Shown here: positions 42,124-52,050 of the stretch, piece after piece | How positions within the stretch are numbered: position 1 is the first letter of the stretch | Layout: each line of letters opens with the position of its first letter | Source of the DNA: Kribbella steppae | Lineage (GTDB): Bacteria; Actinomycetota; Actinomycetes; Propionibacteriales; Kribbellaceae | Length of the DNA stretch: 64,000 bases | Direction: 5' to 3' | NCBI RefSeq assembly: GCF_004342025.1 | Contig: NZ_SLWN01000021.1 | Span: forward strand, 1-64,000 | Position numbers and translations under genes: made by a program | The notes under the pieces: generated by a model | What the model was told of the DNA's origin: nothing | The model's input: the letters and a program-made list of their open reading frames with translations, nothing else | Database searches by the model: none

Positions 42124-42307
42124 CGCTGCTCCGACAATCGCCACGGCAGTGGTGGGGCTGGGCGGTATCGCGGGCACCTTCTATGGGGCTCGTTCGGCGC
42201 ACCGCGAGACAAGGCAACATACTCGGCTGGAGAGAATCTACGGCGACGCCCTCGAAGCGACGGCGCGGTTCCACGTCGCGTTGGCTTCTGGCGGGGCCTC
42301 GATGTGA
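42124..42307 (+). pseudogene. Fragment resembling small actinobacterial membrane proteins
   Basis: The frame reads APTIATAVVGLGGIAGTFYG then ARSAHRETRQHTRLERIYGD. It has one hydrophobic helix followed by a charged helix, as in many small phage- or element-linked proteins of streptomycetes. No start codon is visible in the expected place. Confidence 0.3.
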
Positions 42308-42350
42308 CTCTTGCCGTCAGCCGGGTTCGTGAACCGCATCCGGGTACGGG

Positions 42351-42857
42351 TCAGGTGAGCGCCGGCGTTGGATATCGATGCCGTCGAACACCTGCAGTGT
42401 CGATTCCTCGCAGTAGAACCACGGACTCAGCGGGATCGCCGTGTCGCCGTCCATGCCGAGCAGTAGCACAGTTCCGGTTCGCGGGGGAGTACTTGAGCGG
42501 CAGAAGCCTGACCTCGGTTCTGCAAGGCCGGTGAAGAGTGAGGTCTCGACGCCGAACGCTCCGTCGTAGGTCATCGACATCGCGACGCCTGCCTTGCTGA
42601 AGCACGGCGGCGCAATGCAACTGTAGATCTGTGAAGGCTTCGTCCTTGTTGATCCAGTCCTCTGCGCCCATCCGCATTGCCTCGATCGTCTGCCGCTGAC
42701 CTCCTTCACCGGAGAGTACGACGACCGGAAGTTTGAGGCTGGCCATCTTCATTTCGCAGCACCAGCCTCCTGCGCGCAACGGCTCGCACAGGGTCTTCGA
42801 TACATCGACCTGGTCATCGGCGACGAGAATTCGCGCCCTATTCAAGACCGTGACCAT
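42351..42857 (-). pseudogene. Response regulator, receiver domain with internal deletion
   Basis: ATG 42857, with AAGGAG upstream, begins RARILVADDQVDVSKTLCEP, which includes the acidic pocket. The frame then jumps to LPVVVLSGEGGQRQTIEAMR and MGAEDWINKDEAF, the beta4-beta5 region with the conserved Lys. The beta3 strand carrying the phosphoacceptor Asp is deleted. After residue 90 the frame is degenerate. It overlaps the histidine kinase remnant upstream. Confidence 0.6.
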
Positions 42858-43605
42858 GCGCTTCTCCTTCGGCCGGTGGGATTGTCAGAAGCCATCGGGT
42901 GCCCTCCTGGGCGATGCGGCCTCCAGACTCCCACCGATCTTTCGGAGGAGTGCATGTGCGCCGACCAGACCGCGCCCATGCCACCGGCTTTCCAGCGTTG
43001 ATGCTGCGCGCGCTCGCAAGTGCCTCGACGATTCCGGCGGGTAGGCCGGGACTGTCATCGGCGACTTCGAGGACGACGTACTCACCGTCCGCTGCCCAAT
43101 CGAAAGTGATCGTGCCTCCCTCGGACGTGGCCTCGACGGCGGACCCGGATAGCCATCGCCTTCGACTCGTCGAGATGAGCGCTCGCGTCGGCGAGCTGGC
43201 GGAGTTCCGCCGATCGGCTACCTCCGGTCGTCCGCGCCGCTTGTCTCGCAGCGATGAGCTCGTTCTTCAGATCATGCAAGATGTTGGCGACCGCAGCGCT
43301 GAACGGAGCCGCGACAGGTTCGAGAGCACGCTCCAGAGCTGCAAGCTCTGCTCCCGGCTCCATGGCGCTCCCGGCCGGGAGCACACACTCGAGACCGTCA
43401 TCTCCCTCGCGGATGCGCATCCGAGGACTAACCTCGCCCACACCCTGATGAGGAACCGCGCCTGCTCGCGCGAAATCCTCAGTGGATTGAAGCGCAGTAC
43501 ACCGTCAACGATGTCTACCGTCACCTCGTTCGCGTCGGTGGTGAGTGCCTTCGCGATCCTGTCGAGCAGGTCGAGTTCGCCTGCCGTGAGAAGTAGCGAC
43601 GGCAC
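42845..43605 (-). pseudogene. Histidine kinase, frameshifted
   Basis: GTG 43605 starts PSLLLTAGELDLLDRIAKAL. A second frame holds VANILHDLKNELIAARQAAR, the phosphoacceptor-His helix. A third holds GEYVVLEVADDSPGLPAGIV, the ATP-binding G1-like box, and GGRIAQEGTRWLLTIPPAEG, the end of the catalytic domain. At least two frameshifts separate these. Gene order, kinase then regulator, is preserved. Confidence 0.6.
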
Positions 43606-43799
43606 CTCGCCCGTGACGTGAATCCGGCCGCGGTGGAGGAGCGGCCAGCCGGACAGGACGTTTCCCCGCTCTGCCCCATTGGTCGCGGCGGCCGCCGCTC
43701 CCCGTGCTACAGCGCCGCCTCGTCGTACTCGCGACCAGGATGCTCGCCCTCCCCGCAGCCGCCTTCGCCTTCGGTGCCCTCGCCGTACAGGTCTAATCT

Positions 43800-44609
43800 T
43801 CAGCCGGGTGGGACTCGGGGTGGGACGGGTTGGAGGATGGCTCGTTGCTCGGGGGTGACGCGGGCGAGGAGTTCTTCGGAGTAGGTATAGCCGTAGCGGG
43901 TGGAGGCCCAGGTTGGGCCATAGCGGTAGATGATGGCTCGGCGTTCGCCCGGGTTGGTTCGGGTGGACGCGCCGTGGGACAGGCCGTCGCAGAACAGCAG
44001 GGCGTCTCCCTTGCGCAGGTGCATCTCGACGACTCCGGGCATGTCGTCCATCGTGGTGTCCCAGGTCGTGTACCGGTCGAACTCGGGGTGCCGCAGGTTG
44101 GCCTTGTGGCTGCCGGGGATGACGAGGGTCCCGCCGTCGCCGGGGCCGATGTCGGTCAGCGCCATTAAGATGTTGACCTGCCCGCAGCGGAAGACGCCGT
44201 TGGAATAGCGGTACTGGCCACGGATCGCGCCCCGATAGCCACCGGAGTGGACGGGGAAGAACCCGCCGTACTGACGGATCGTGGCAAAGCTCTCGTCGAT
44301 GAACAGGCCCTCCACATAGCTCTCTTGCTCACCGCAGTAGCGTCGTACGTGCGCCAGCCAGGACGGGTGATCGACGAGTCGTTCGAAGGCTGGACCGCCC
44401 TCGATGATGTTCTGGAGTTCGAGTCCGGCGTTGTCCGGGTTGTTGTCGACGCGCTGCACATTGCCAGCCCATGCCTGCGGTTCGAGTGAGGGGAACGCGT
44501 CCAGGGCGGTGTTGAGGTCGTCGACGAGCGAGGGTTCCAGGGCACGCTCGAGGACCAGGAATCCGCGCAGGTCGAACAGGTAGTCGTCCAATTCGGTCAG
44601 GGCAGCCAT
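43800..44609 (-). CDS. Phytanoyl-CoA dioxygenase (PhyH) family protein
   Basis: The 269-residue protein is a probable Fe(II)/2-oxoglutarate dioxygenase. It has LFDLRGFLVLERALEPSLVD at the start, DIGPGDGGTLVIPGSHKANL in the jelly roll, and LSHGASTRTNPGERRAIIYR with the distal His and the Arg that binds 2-oxoglutarate. The usual proximal HxD is not obvious; VHSGG near residue 120 is the closest. It diverges from an AraC regulator, its likely controller. Confidence 0.85.
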   Translation of the reverse strand: MAALTELDDYLFDLRGFLVLERALEPSLVDDLNTALDAFPSLEPQAWAGNVQRVDNNPDNAGLELQNIIEGGPAFERLVDHPSWLAHVRRYCGEQESYVEGLFIDESFATIRQYGGFFPVHSGGYRGAIRGQYRYSNGVFRCGQVNILMALTDIGPGDGGTLVIPGSHKANLRHPEFDRYTTWDTTMDDMPGVVEMHLRKGDALLFCDGLSHGASTRTNPGERRAIIYRYGPTWASTRYGYTYSEELLARVTPEQRAILQPVPPRVPPG

Positions 44610-44715
44610 TGACCGGGTGTCCTTTCATCTGGTGTGATGCCGAACACCGTAGGTCGGCGCGTGGTTGTGGCTCTTCTCGTTCCGCGTCCGATGGGTTCTC
44701 ATTTCGTGCGCTGGG

Positions 44716-45549
44716 ATGTGGTCGATGATCGACGAGGTGCTGCCGGCCGACGGGTTGTTGTTCGCGCGCCGGGACCGGGTCGAGGTGATGAGCGTCGCGC
44801 ACCGGCACCGTGGTGTGGAACTCAACCTGGTGGTCGACGGCACAGCGACGTACCTGCTCGATCTGCATCGCTATCACTTGGGACCAGGCGCCTTGGTCTG
44901 GTTGTTCCCGGGGCAGGAGCACCTGTTCGTCGACGCGTCGCCGACGTACGCGGACTGGCTCTGTGTGTTCGATCCCCAGGTGATGGGACTGGATACCGTC
45001 AGCGAGTGGATCTGGCCGTTGTACGCCGCTGACCCGCCGGGCGTGTTCGCGCGACGGCTTGGTATCGATCAGATTGGATGGCTGGACACTCTCTTCCGTC
45101 AGGTCGAGTCCGCTGTGCACGCCGAGGTCGGCCTCGCCGGGCGGCGGCATGCGATTCTCGCTGCCTGGGAGGCGTTCCACGCGGCGCCGGATGCCGCGCC
45201 GGCGAGCGTCGTACATCCGGCCGTGGCTGAAGCCGCCGGTCTGCTGCGTGACTCGCTGGTGGCGCCGACCATTCCGGTGTTGGCGCGGGCGGTCGGGTTG
45301 AGCCCGAACCACCTGAGCCGTCTGTTCGCGCGGCAGATGGGCACGAGCATCACGCGGTTCCGCAACGAGCACCGGTTCCGCCGGTTCCTGGATGCCTACG
45401 GCACCGGTCACGGCACCACCGTCCTGGACGCCGCCCTCCGGGCCGGCTTCGGAAGCTATCCACAGTTTCACCGAATCACCTGGTCGATCACCGGAATGAG
45501 CCCAACCACCTACCTCCGCCACCGGCATCCGGGTGGGTTGTCGGCCTAG
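44716..45549 (+). CDS. AraC-family transcriptional regulator
   Basis: The 277-residue protein has an N-terminal cupin (VEVMSVAHRHRGVELNLVVD, GPGALVWLFPGQEHLFVDAS) and a C-terminal double helix-turn-helix (VLARAVGLSPNHLSRLFARQ and FGSYPQFHRITWSITGMSP). ATG 44716 is used; ATG 44725 is an alternative. The cupin probably senses a sugar or other small ligand. It should activate the divergent PhyH gene, about 106 bp away. Confidence 0.88.
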   Translation: MWSMIDEVLPADGLLFARRDRVEVMSVAHRHRGVELNLVVDGTATYLLDLHRYHLGPGALVWLFPGQEHLFVDASPTYADWLCVFDPQVMGLDTVSEWIWPLYAADPPGVFARRLGIDQIGWLDTLFRQVESAVHAEVGLAGRRHAILAAWEAFHAAPDAAPASVVHPAVAEAAGLLRDSLVAPTIPVLARAVGLSPNHLSRLFARQMGTSITRFRNEHRFRRFLDAYGTGHGTTVLDAALRAGFGSYPQFHRITWSITGMSPTTYLRHRHPGGLSA

Positions 45550-45575
45550 CCGTCGAGGCGGCTGGCGTCGTGACG

Positions 45576-45995
45576 TCACACGTCGGGTAGCTCGCCGGTG
45601 CAGTAGCGCAGGGACACGGCATCCTGCACGAACGTCGCTGCGAGTTGGTCTGCGTGAGCGCCGTTGAAGCCCTCCGGGAGCACGCCGTGGCTGACGAGAC
45701 TGGCGGCGGCCTCGAGGTAGCGGCCGGCGCGGTTGACCAGTCCCGGCGGCATCATGACCACCGAGGCACCGACAGGCGGGGCGGGTGTGCGGTCGGCGAT
45801 GACCTGGCCGACGGCGGACAGGGTCTGGGGCAGGTGGGCAACGATGGTGCGAACGTGCTCGATGACGTCGGCGCCCGGCGTCTCGTCCGCGAACCCGACC
45901 ACCATGGTGCGGGCGAGGTCGGCCAGCGCGTCGTCGGTGAGGTAGCGCCGTGCGGCGGTGGGGAGATACCCATTTCGGAGGACACCACTGCACAC
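45576..45995 (-). CDS. Hypothetical helical protein
   Basis: GTG 45995, with AGGA close upstream, gives 139 residues beginning CSGVLRNGYLPTAARRYLTD. Helical segments follow (HVRTIVAHLPQTLSAVGQVI and LVNRAGRYLEAAASLVSHGV). No membrane segment or metal motif is visible. I do not recognise the family. It converges on the AraC gene. Confidence 0.5.
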   Translation of the reverse strand: MCSGVLRNGYLPTAARRYLTDDALADLARTMVVGFADETPGADVIEHVRTIVAHLPQTLSAVGQVIADRTPAPPVGASVVMMPPGLVNRAGRYLEAAASLVSHGVLPEGFNGAHADQLAATFVQDAVSLRYCTGELPDV

Positions 45996-46341
45996 GTTCC
46001 TGGATGAGTTCCGTGGCGTCAGCGCGGGAGACGGAACATGCCTGTACGGGGCGTATAGATCGAGGTGGCGTGGTGCCCGTCCCAGCACACGGCGCCGCCG
46101 CGCCGGCCGTTCCCGGTGGAATCGTTCGCCGCCTTGATCGCGCTCGACCTAGGTCATCCGCGCCGACACCGATCGGTCCCGGATCGCGACGCCGGCCCGG
46201 CACTGCCTTCGAAGATGCCGATCGCGTGCGGCTGCCGGGCGATAGATAGTCCCATATTAACCACCAGATCTTGAGATTTTAACGTCGTCTTGCGGTACGA
46301 GCCATTCTCCTGTGGTCGTTGGGCTGTTAGCGTCCTGCGTC
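45996..46341. other. Intergenic region upstream of phoD
   Basis: This 346-bp stretch has no recognisable gene. It contains an AT-rich patch at about 46251-46282 (ATTAACCACCAG, then TTGAGATTTTAACG), unusual for this genome. The patch lies 60-90 bp before the phoD ATG, where a regulator such as PhoP could bind. Confidence 0.35.
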
Positions 46342-47940
46342 ATGACTGCCAGGACTTCGTTCCGGACGTTGCCCGCGACGGATCGCCGTCGGTTCCTCAG
46401 CCTCGCCGGTGGCAGCGCCATCGGGCTCGCGTTCACTCTCGCGATGCCACGGCCTGCCGCCGCGAGCAGTGACGGCGTGCCGTACCCGTTCACCCAGGGC
46501 GTCGCCTCCGGCGATCCGGTGGAGGACGCGGTGGTGATCTGGACGCGGATCGCGCCGGCGCCGCTGCTGCCGAACGGCGGGCTGGACGTGGGCGCCCGGG
46601 TCGGCGTCGACTGGCAGGTCGCCGAGGACGAACGCTTCCACCGCGTCGTCCGGTCCGGTACGACGACGACCAGCCCGGACACCTCCCACACGGTGCACGT
46701 CGACGTCCGCGGTCTGCTCCCGGGACGGGAGTACTGGTACCGCTTCCGCGCCGGCGGTCACCTCAGCGAGGTCGGCCGGACGCGAACGATGCCGCCGCGA
46801 CAGTCGATGCGTCCACTGCGCTTCGCCGTCGCCTCCTGCCAGAACTGGCGGGCAGGATATTTCCAGACGATGGCCGATGTCGTCGCTCGGGACGCCGAGC
46901 TGATGCTGTTCGTCGGCGACTACCTGTACGAGTACCCGGTCCAGCAGCTCGCCGTCGGGCGCCACATCGATCCGAACCTGCCCTCCGAGGTCGTCCCCAC
47001 CACGATGTCCCTCGACCAGTACCGGCTGCGCTACGCCTTGTACCGCACGGATCCCGACCTCCTCGCCGCCCACAGCAGCATGCCCTGGATCGTGTCCTGG
47101 GACGACCACGAGGTCGCCAACGACTACGAGTCGTGGAGTACGCCCGACCTCGACCGCCGGGCCGCGGCCTACCGGGCCTACTGGGAGTTCCTCCCGCTCC
47201 GCTGGCCCCAGCCGCCGCGCGGCGCCGACGCCCGCCTGTACCGGCGGTTCCGGCACGGCAGCCTGGCCCAGATCGACGTCCTCGACACACGGCAGTACCG
47301 CGATCCCCAGCTCGCCGGAGGAGCCGCCGCTGACAACGGACCACGCCGCGACCCGGCCCGGGAGATCCTCGGGGCTGAGCAGGAGCGCTGGTTCACGGCC
47401 GGCTTCGGCGCCGAGCCGGTCCGCTGGAACCTGGTAGCGCAGCAGATCCTGATGGCACGGCTGAACACCGCCGCCGACCCGGAAACACCTGCCACCTTCT
47501 CCCCCGGCACGTGGGACGGCTACCAGGCCGGCCAGCAGCGGCTGTTCGACACCGTCGCAAGGTCGCAGGCCAGCGGTACGTCGTCGAACTTCGTCGTACT
47601 CTCCGGCGACGTGCACTGCAGCTACGTCTCGGACATCGCGGCCGACACGACCGACCCGACGTCACGCGTCATCGGCGCCGAGATCACCAGCACGTCGATC
47701 ACCAGCGCGCAGGACTTCAACCCGGTGGCGAACGAGGCCCGCCAGGTCCGGCGCCGCGTGAACCCGTCGCTGAAGTGGGCCGACCTGCACTGCGGCTACG
47801 TGCTCTGCGACCTCGACGCGCACCGCCTGCACGCCGACATCCGCGCCGTCGACAAGGTCTCCCGCCACGAAGACCCGGTCTTCACCGCGGCCTCCTTCGA
47901 GGTCTACAACGCCGTCCCCGGCATCCACCGCACCACCTGA
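46342..47940 (+). CDS. phoD: Alkaline phosphatase D (PhoD), Tat-secreted
   Basis: The 532-residue protein starts with a twin-arginine signal (DRRRFLSLAGGSAIGLAFT). It then has the PhoD N-terminal domain (FTQGVASGDPVEDAVVIWTR) and the calcineurin-like core: VASCQNWRAGYFQ, FVGDYLYEYP, MPWIVSWDDHEVANDY and LSGDVHCSYVSD. These residues bind Fe and Ca and hydrolyse phosphate mono- and diesters outside the cell. ATG 46342 is the only start giving a clean Tat signal. No ribosome site is visible; TAGCGT upstream suggests a near-leaderless start. Confidence 0.93.
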   Translation: MTARTSFRTLPATDRRRFLSLAGGSAIGLAFTLAMPRPAAASSDGVPYPFTQGVASGDPVEDAVVIWTRIAPAPLLPNGGLDVGARVGVDWQVAEDERFHRVVRSGTTTTSPDTSHTVHVDVRGLLPGREYWYRFRAGGHLSEVGRTRTMPPRQSMRPLRFAVASCQNWRAGYFQTMADVVARDAELMLFVGDYLYEYPVQQLAVGRHIDPNLPSEVVPTTMSLDQYRLRYALYRTDPDLLAAHSSMPWIVSWDDHEVANDYESWSTPDLDRRAAAYRAYWEFLPLRWPQPPRGADARLYRRFRHGSLAQIDVLDTRQYRDPQLAGGAAADNGPRRDPAREILGAEQERWFTAGFGAEPVRWNLVAQQILMARLNTAADPETPATFSPGTWDGYQAGQQRLFDTVARSQASGTSSNFVVLSGDVHCSYVSDIAADTTDPTSRVIGAEITSTSITSAQDFNPVANEARQVRRRVNPSLKWADLHCGYVLCDLDAHRLHADIRAVDKVSRHEDPVFTAASFEVYNAVPGIHRTT

Positions 47941-47952
47941 CGGCCGGCCGCT

Positions 47953-48769
47953 TCAGTCTTCAGCGGTCCGCAGAGCGGCCGGACCGTTGAAGACCTCGAG
48001 TTCGCGGAGGGTCGTAACCAGCCTGCGAGCCATGTGCTGGTAGCCCTCGGCGTCGGGATGAATGCTGTCGTAGAGGAAGTGCACGTGCTGGGGGCCGAGA
48101 ATATCGCGTCCGTCGATCACCTGCAGAGCGGCGTCGCCATGGTCTTGAAGGATGCGTACTGCCCGGTGCACGTCGGTCCGAATGTCCGCGAGGGCGAGGT
48201 CGGCGCCACCGATCACGCTCTCGCGGGGCGGCGACACGATCGGCGACAGCACGACGATCGGTACGCCGGCGTGTCCGTCGCGCAGCGTGCTGAGGAAGCC
48301 CAGCACGGTCGGCAGGAAGGACCTGCTGTTGTACGAACCGTTGCCGTGGACATTGATTCCCAGGCAGGTGACGATCACGTCAGCGGGCCGGTCGCGGATG
48401 ACCCTAGCCGTACTGCGGCAGCCAGACCTCGACCGTCTTCCGTCCTGCCGGCAGCCCTGAGAACCGGAACCACCCATCGCTCCCGACGGGTGTCGACATG
48501 ATGGGCTCACCATCAACCACCAGGTCGACAGGACTCAGGGCCACGTCGACAGGCGTCGGCACCTGGCCGGCGACCGTCGTACTGTCGGTGCCGAACACGA
48601 TCCGCACCCCGGCGCACATCGCCGCAGGCCCGCGCAGCGCCTCGGTGGGGAACAGTCCGATCCGGGAGTACGGCAGCCGCCACGGGCGGGAGCCGTCGGG
48701 CCCATGGACCACCTCCACGGCTCCCTCCCAGACCAGAGCTTCGTGATCGGGGCGGACAGAACTTGCCAC
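47953..48769 (-). pseudogene. SGNH/GDSL esterase with internal deletion of the nucleophile region
   Basis: The upstream frame (48769 to 48404) encodes a beta domain ending GLPAGRKTVEVWLPQYG and then a stop. The downstream frame picks up at RVIRDRPADVIVTCLGINVH, then FLYDSIHPDAEGYQHMARRL, the block V Asp-x2-His. The GSSI nucleophile block and about 60 residues normally between the two are gone, and the frames differ. It is the last member of the ABC importer operon and should be inactive. Confidence 0.65.
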
Positions 48770-48775
48770 AGCACC

Positions 48776-49726
48776 TCATTTCAAGCCGCTGCTGGCCAGC
48801 GCGGCAACGAACTGGCGCTGGAACACCAGGAAGATGATCAGGATCGGGATGACCGAGGAGACCGAGCCGGCCATCGCCAATCCGGCCGACAGACCTCCGT
48901 CCGCATCGACGAACCTCGTCAGTCCGAGTGGGACGGTGTAGAGATTCTGGTTGGAGAGCATGATCAGCGGACCCTCGTAGTCGTTCCAGGAACCGACGAA
49001 GCTGATGATCGCGAGCGCGGCCAGGGTCGAGCGGATCTGCGGCAGGTACACCCGGGAGAAGACCCGCCACTCCCCTGCTCCGTCGATCCGTGCCGCCTCT
49101 CCGAGCTCGGCCGGCACCGCCAGGAACGCCTGCCGGACCAGAAACGTGCCGAAGACCGTGAAGATGCCCGGCAGGATCAACGCCCACAGCGTGTTGTAGA
49201 GCCCGAGTTGCTGGAAGAACATGAACCGGGGAATGAGCAGCAGTTGCATCGGCACGATGGCCGTCGCCACGTACAACAGGAAGACCTTGTCGCGACCCCG
49301 GAAGGTCAGCCGGGCGAAGGCGTAGCCGGCCATCGCCGACGTGGTGAGGTCACCGACCACACCGATCAGCGAGACGGTCAGTGAGTTGGCGAAGAACACC
49401 GCCATCGTCACGGCGCCGCCCGTCCACACCTCGACGTAGTTCTTCCACTCCACCGGACTGGGGATCCAACGCACCGGGATCGCGAACACGTCGAGGTTGC
49501 GCTTCAGCGACGACGAGAGCATCCAGACGAACGGCAGCAGGAACAACATCGCGAAGGCCCACAACAGAACGGACTTGACCACATAGCCGACGCGGGACCC
49601 AGGGCGCCGGGTATGCGGCGCCCGTCGCGACCGGTTGACCGGCACCGGTCTCGCGGGCACTGGTGACGCAACGTCCCGCGGTGCGGTGACGGTCACCGGG
49701 CCGGAGTCCATCGAAGCCCCGCTCAT
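48776..49726 (-). CDS. ABC sugar permease, MalG type
   Basis: The 316-residue protein has a Pro/Arg-rich cytosolic N-terminus and six helices. The EAA loop reads GEAARIDGAGEWRVFSRVYL, followed by FVGSWNDYEGPLIMLSNQNL. ATG 49726 overlaps the previous permease stop. It pairs with the MalF-type permease. Confidence 0.92.
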   Translation of the reverse strand: MSGASMDSGPVTVTAPRDVASPVPARPVPVNRSRRAPHTRRPGSRVGYVVKSVLLWAFAMLFLLPFVWMLSSSLKRNLDVFAIPVRWIPSPVEWKNYVEVWTGGAVTMAVFFANSLTVSLIGVVGDLTTSAMAGYAFARLTFRGRDKVFLLYVATAIVPMQLLLIPRFMFFQQLGLYNTLWALILPGIFTVFGTFLVRQAFLAVPAELGEAARIDGAGEWRVFSRVYLPQIRSTLAALAIISFVGSWNDYEGPLIMLSNQNLYTVPLGLTRFVDADGGLSAGLAMAGSVSSVIPILIIFLVFQRQFVAALASSGLK

Positions 49727-50655
49727 GAGTACAGCCCTCGTCCGCGCTGGAAGCGCCAGAAGAACGCACTCAGCAGGAGCACGCCGAGGAAGCTCATGAT
49801 GCCCATCGCCGCCGCGTAGCCGAATCGGTAGTACTGGAAGCCGTTCTGGTACATCAGGTACGACAACGTGGTGGAGGAGTCACCCGGACCGCCTTGGGTG
49901 AGGAAGGCGATCAGGCCGAAGCCCTGCGAGTGCCCGATCATCGACATGATGGCCAGAAAGGTCGTGGTCGGCATCAACGACGGCCACGTGATGGTGGTGA
50001 AGCGGTGCCAGGGTCCGGCGCCGTCCAGTTCGGCCGCCTCGTAGAGGTCGGTCGGCAGCGCTTGGAGCGCGGACAGGTAGATCACGGCGTGGAAGCCCAT
50101 CCCGGCCCACGACGTGATCAGGATCAACGAGGCGAGACTCCAGTCCTGGGAGACCAGCCACGTCGGCGGCTGGGCGGCACCGATCTCCTTCAGGGCCAGA
50201 TTGACCAGTCCGCTGCTGGGGTGGAGCAGCAGCAACCACACGAACCCGATCGCGATCGAGCTCACGATGTGCGGGATGAAGAAGATCACCCGCAGCGCCG
50301 AGCGTCCGAAGACCGGGCCGTTCAAGCACAGCGCGATGATCAACCCGCCGAGCATCGTCAGCGGTACGCCGACGCCGGCGTACAGCGCGGTGCGACCGAC
50401 CGCCTGCCAGAACTCCGCGTCCTTGACGAGCCCGGCGAAGTTGTCCAGTCCGACGAACCGGATCCCGCTCAGCCCCGAGACCACGTTCCAGTCGGTGAAC
50501 GAGATGCCGATCCCGGACACCAGCGGTACCAGGGTGAAGGCCAGGAAGCCGAGCAGATTGGGAAGGATGAACAACCAGCCCGCCGTGACGGAGGCGCCAC
50601 CAGGACCACGCCGTCGGCGGCGGCCGGTGGGTGCGGGGAGGACCGCGGCGCTCAC
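49723..50655 (-). CDS. ABC sugar permease, MalF type
   Basis: The 310-residue protein has LFILPNLLGFLAFTLVPLVS as its first helix and the EAA loop YEAAELDGAGPWHRFTTITW. It ends with a short RFQRGRGLYS tail. GTG 50655 overlaps the binding-protein stop (GTGA). No ATPase gene is present in this operon either. Confidence 0.92.
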   Translation of the reverse strand: MSAAVLPAPTGRRRRRGPGGASVTAGWLFILPNLLGFLAFTLVPLVSGIGISFTDWNVVSGLSGIRFVGLDNFAGLVKDAEFWQAVGRTALYAGVGVPLTMLGGLIIALCLNGPVFGRSALRVIFFIPHIVSSIAIGFVWLLLLHPSSGLVNLALKEIGAAQPPTWLVSQDWSLASLILITSWAGMGFHAVIYLSALQALPTDLYEAAELDGAGPWHRFTTITWPSLMPTTTFLAIMSMIGHSQGFGLIAFLTQGGPGDSSTTLSYLMYQNGFQYYRFGYAAAMGIMSFLGVLLLSAFFWRFQRGRGLYS

Positions 50656-51980
50656 TTTCCTGCCTTCGCGATCGCGGCGTCGCTCTGCCGGGTCGCCTCG
50701 GTGACCCACGACGAGACGGTGCGATCGCCGAGCAGGGTCTCGTCGGTCAGCTTGCCGGTGATCGTCGAGATCTCGGTGCCGGCGGTGAAGATCGTGTCGA
50801 CCGGCAGCTTGAGATCGGTCTCGAACAGCGTGGACTTCCAGGACGCCACGTCGTAGAGCGTCTCGCGCTGCGGTCCGAGCAGCCGCTCGAGAATCTGGTC
50901 GGGCGTCGAATCGCCGGCGAGCAACGGCAGCCGGCCGCCCCGGGTCATGTACTTGCCCGCGTTGCGGGCCCAGAACTTGGCCAGCTCCCAGGCCTGGTCT
51001 TGGAACGTCGACTTCGGGCTGATCGAGATCTGGTCACCGATCTGCCCGGTGTTCCAGCCCTTCGACCCGGCCGGAACCGGGACCGGCATGCAGTAGGTGG
51101 CGAACTTGTGCGGGTACCCCTTGGTGTCGTTGATCGACCTGATGATCTGCCCGGACTGGATCAGCATCGCGACCCGCCCGGCGATGAACGGGTTCTGGCT
51201 GAACGTCTGCAGCTTCTCGGCGATGATCGTCTGGCGGTCCATCGCGATCTTGGCCTTCTGCAGCCGGAGCGCGAGCTCGAGCTCCTCGGCGAACACCTTG
51301 TTCCCGAAGTTCGACCGCTTGCCGCCGCCGGCGTACAGGTAGTTCGGGCCGAGGGTCGGCCGGGCCAGCGGCGGTGCGGTCAAGGTGCCGAAGACTCCCG
51401 GCTTGGTCAGCTTGCGCGCCACCTCGTTGAACTCGTCGACGGTCCAGGTCTTGCCCAGGGTGATCCCGGCAGCGTCCAGCATCGACTTGTTGATGTAGAC
51501 CTGTTGCGGCGCCCGCGCGGCCGGCAGCCCGTACAGCTTGCCGTCGAGGACGTAGTTGGACAGCGGGTCGGCATCGGGGGTCAGCGCGGCGAAGTCGCTC
51601 TCGGCCTTGATCTTGTCGGTCAGGTCCAGCGCGAGGCCCGCCGCACTGCGCTTGAACATCGGAACCGGGCCGTACGAGAAGTACAGGTCGATCGGTACGC
51701 CGCCGCTGAGCGACGTGTCCAGCTTGAGGTTGCCCTGGTCGTCGTTGACGTAGCGGGTGTAGGTGACGGTGACACCGGGATGCTCGTCCATGAAGGCCTT
51801 GCACATGTCGTCCGGCCCGGACTCGTTCGGGACGCCGCCCCACACGTTCAGGGTGGCACTCGCCTTTCCGCCGGACTGACCGCCGCCGGCGCCGAGATTG
51901 CATCCGGCCAGCGAGGCGGCGCCCGCGGAGGCCGCGATGCCTAACAGGGAACGTCGGGTGATGGTGCGCGATCCGGTCAT
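50652..51980 (-). CDS. ABC importer substrate-binding lipoprotein (sugar type)
   Basis: The 442-residue protein starts with a Tat-like RRSLLGIAASAGAASLAGC signal that ends in a lipobox, so it may be a Tat-exported lipoprotein. The solute-binding fold follows: NVWGGVPNESGPDDMCKAF, YGLPAARAPQQVYINKSML and PFIAGRVAMLIQSGQIIRSI. It captures a sugar for the two permeases encoded next. Confidence 0.9.
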   Translation of the reverse strand: MTGSRTITRRSLLGIAASAGAASLAGCNLGAGGGQSGGKASATLNVWGGVPNESGPDDMCKAFMDEHPGVTVTYTRYVNDDQGNLKLDTSLSGGVPIDLYFSYGPVPMFKRSAAGLALDLTDKIKAESDFAALTPDADPLSNYVLDGKLYGLPAARAPQQVYINKSMLDAAGITLGKTWTVDEFNEVARKLTKPGVFGTLTAPPLARPTLGPNYLYAGGGKRSNFGNKVFAEELELALRLQKAKIAMDRQTIIAEKLQTFSQNPFIAGRVAMLIQSGQIIRSINDTKGYPHKFATYCMPVPVPAGSKGWNTGQIGDQISISPKSTFQDQAWELAKFWARNAGKYMTRGGRLPLLAGDSTPDQILERLLGPQRETLYDVASWKSTLFETDLKLPVDTIFTAGTEISTITGKLTDETLLGDRTVSSWVTEATRQSDAAIAKAGK

Positions 51981-52050
51981 GCTCGCGTCCTCTCGGTGAG
52001 AGTTACAGGGGGAGGTGGATCTTGCCGAGCGAGGCGTCCGCCCCGGGCGG

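Noticed and set aside
42885..43085. Small minus-strand protein rich in Ser and Arg
   Set aside because: It is an alternate frame of the broken histidine kinase catalytic domain.
50631..51944. A 437-codon plus-strand open frame over the second binding-protein gene
   Set aside because: Shadow of the lipoprotein gene; no start signal and no recognisable fold.
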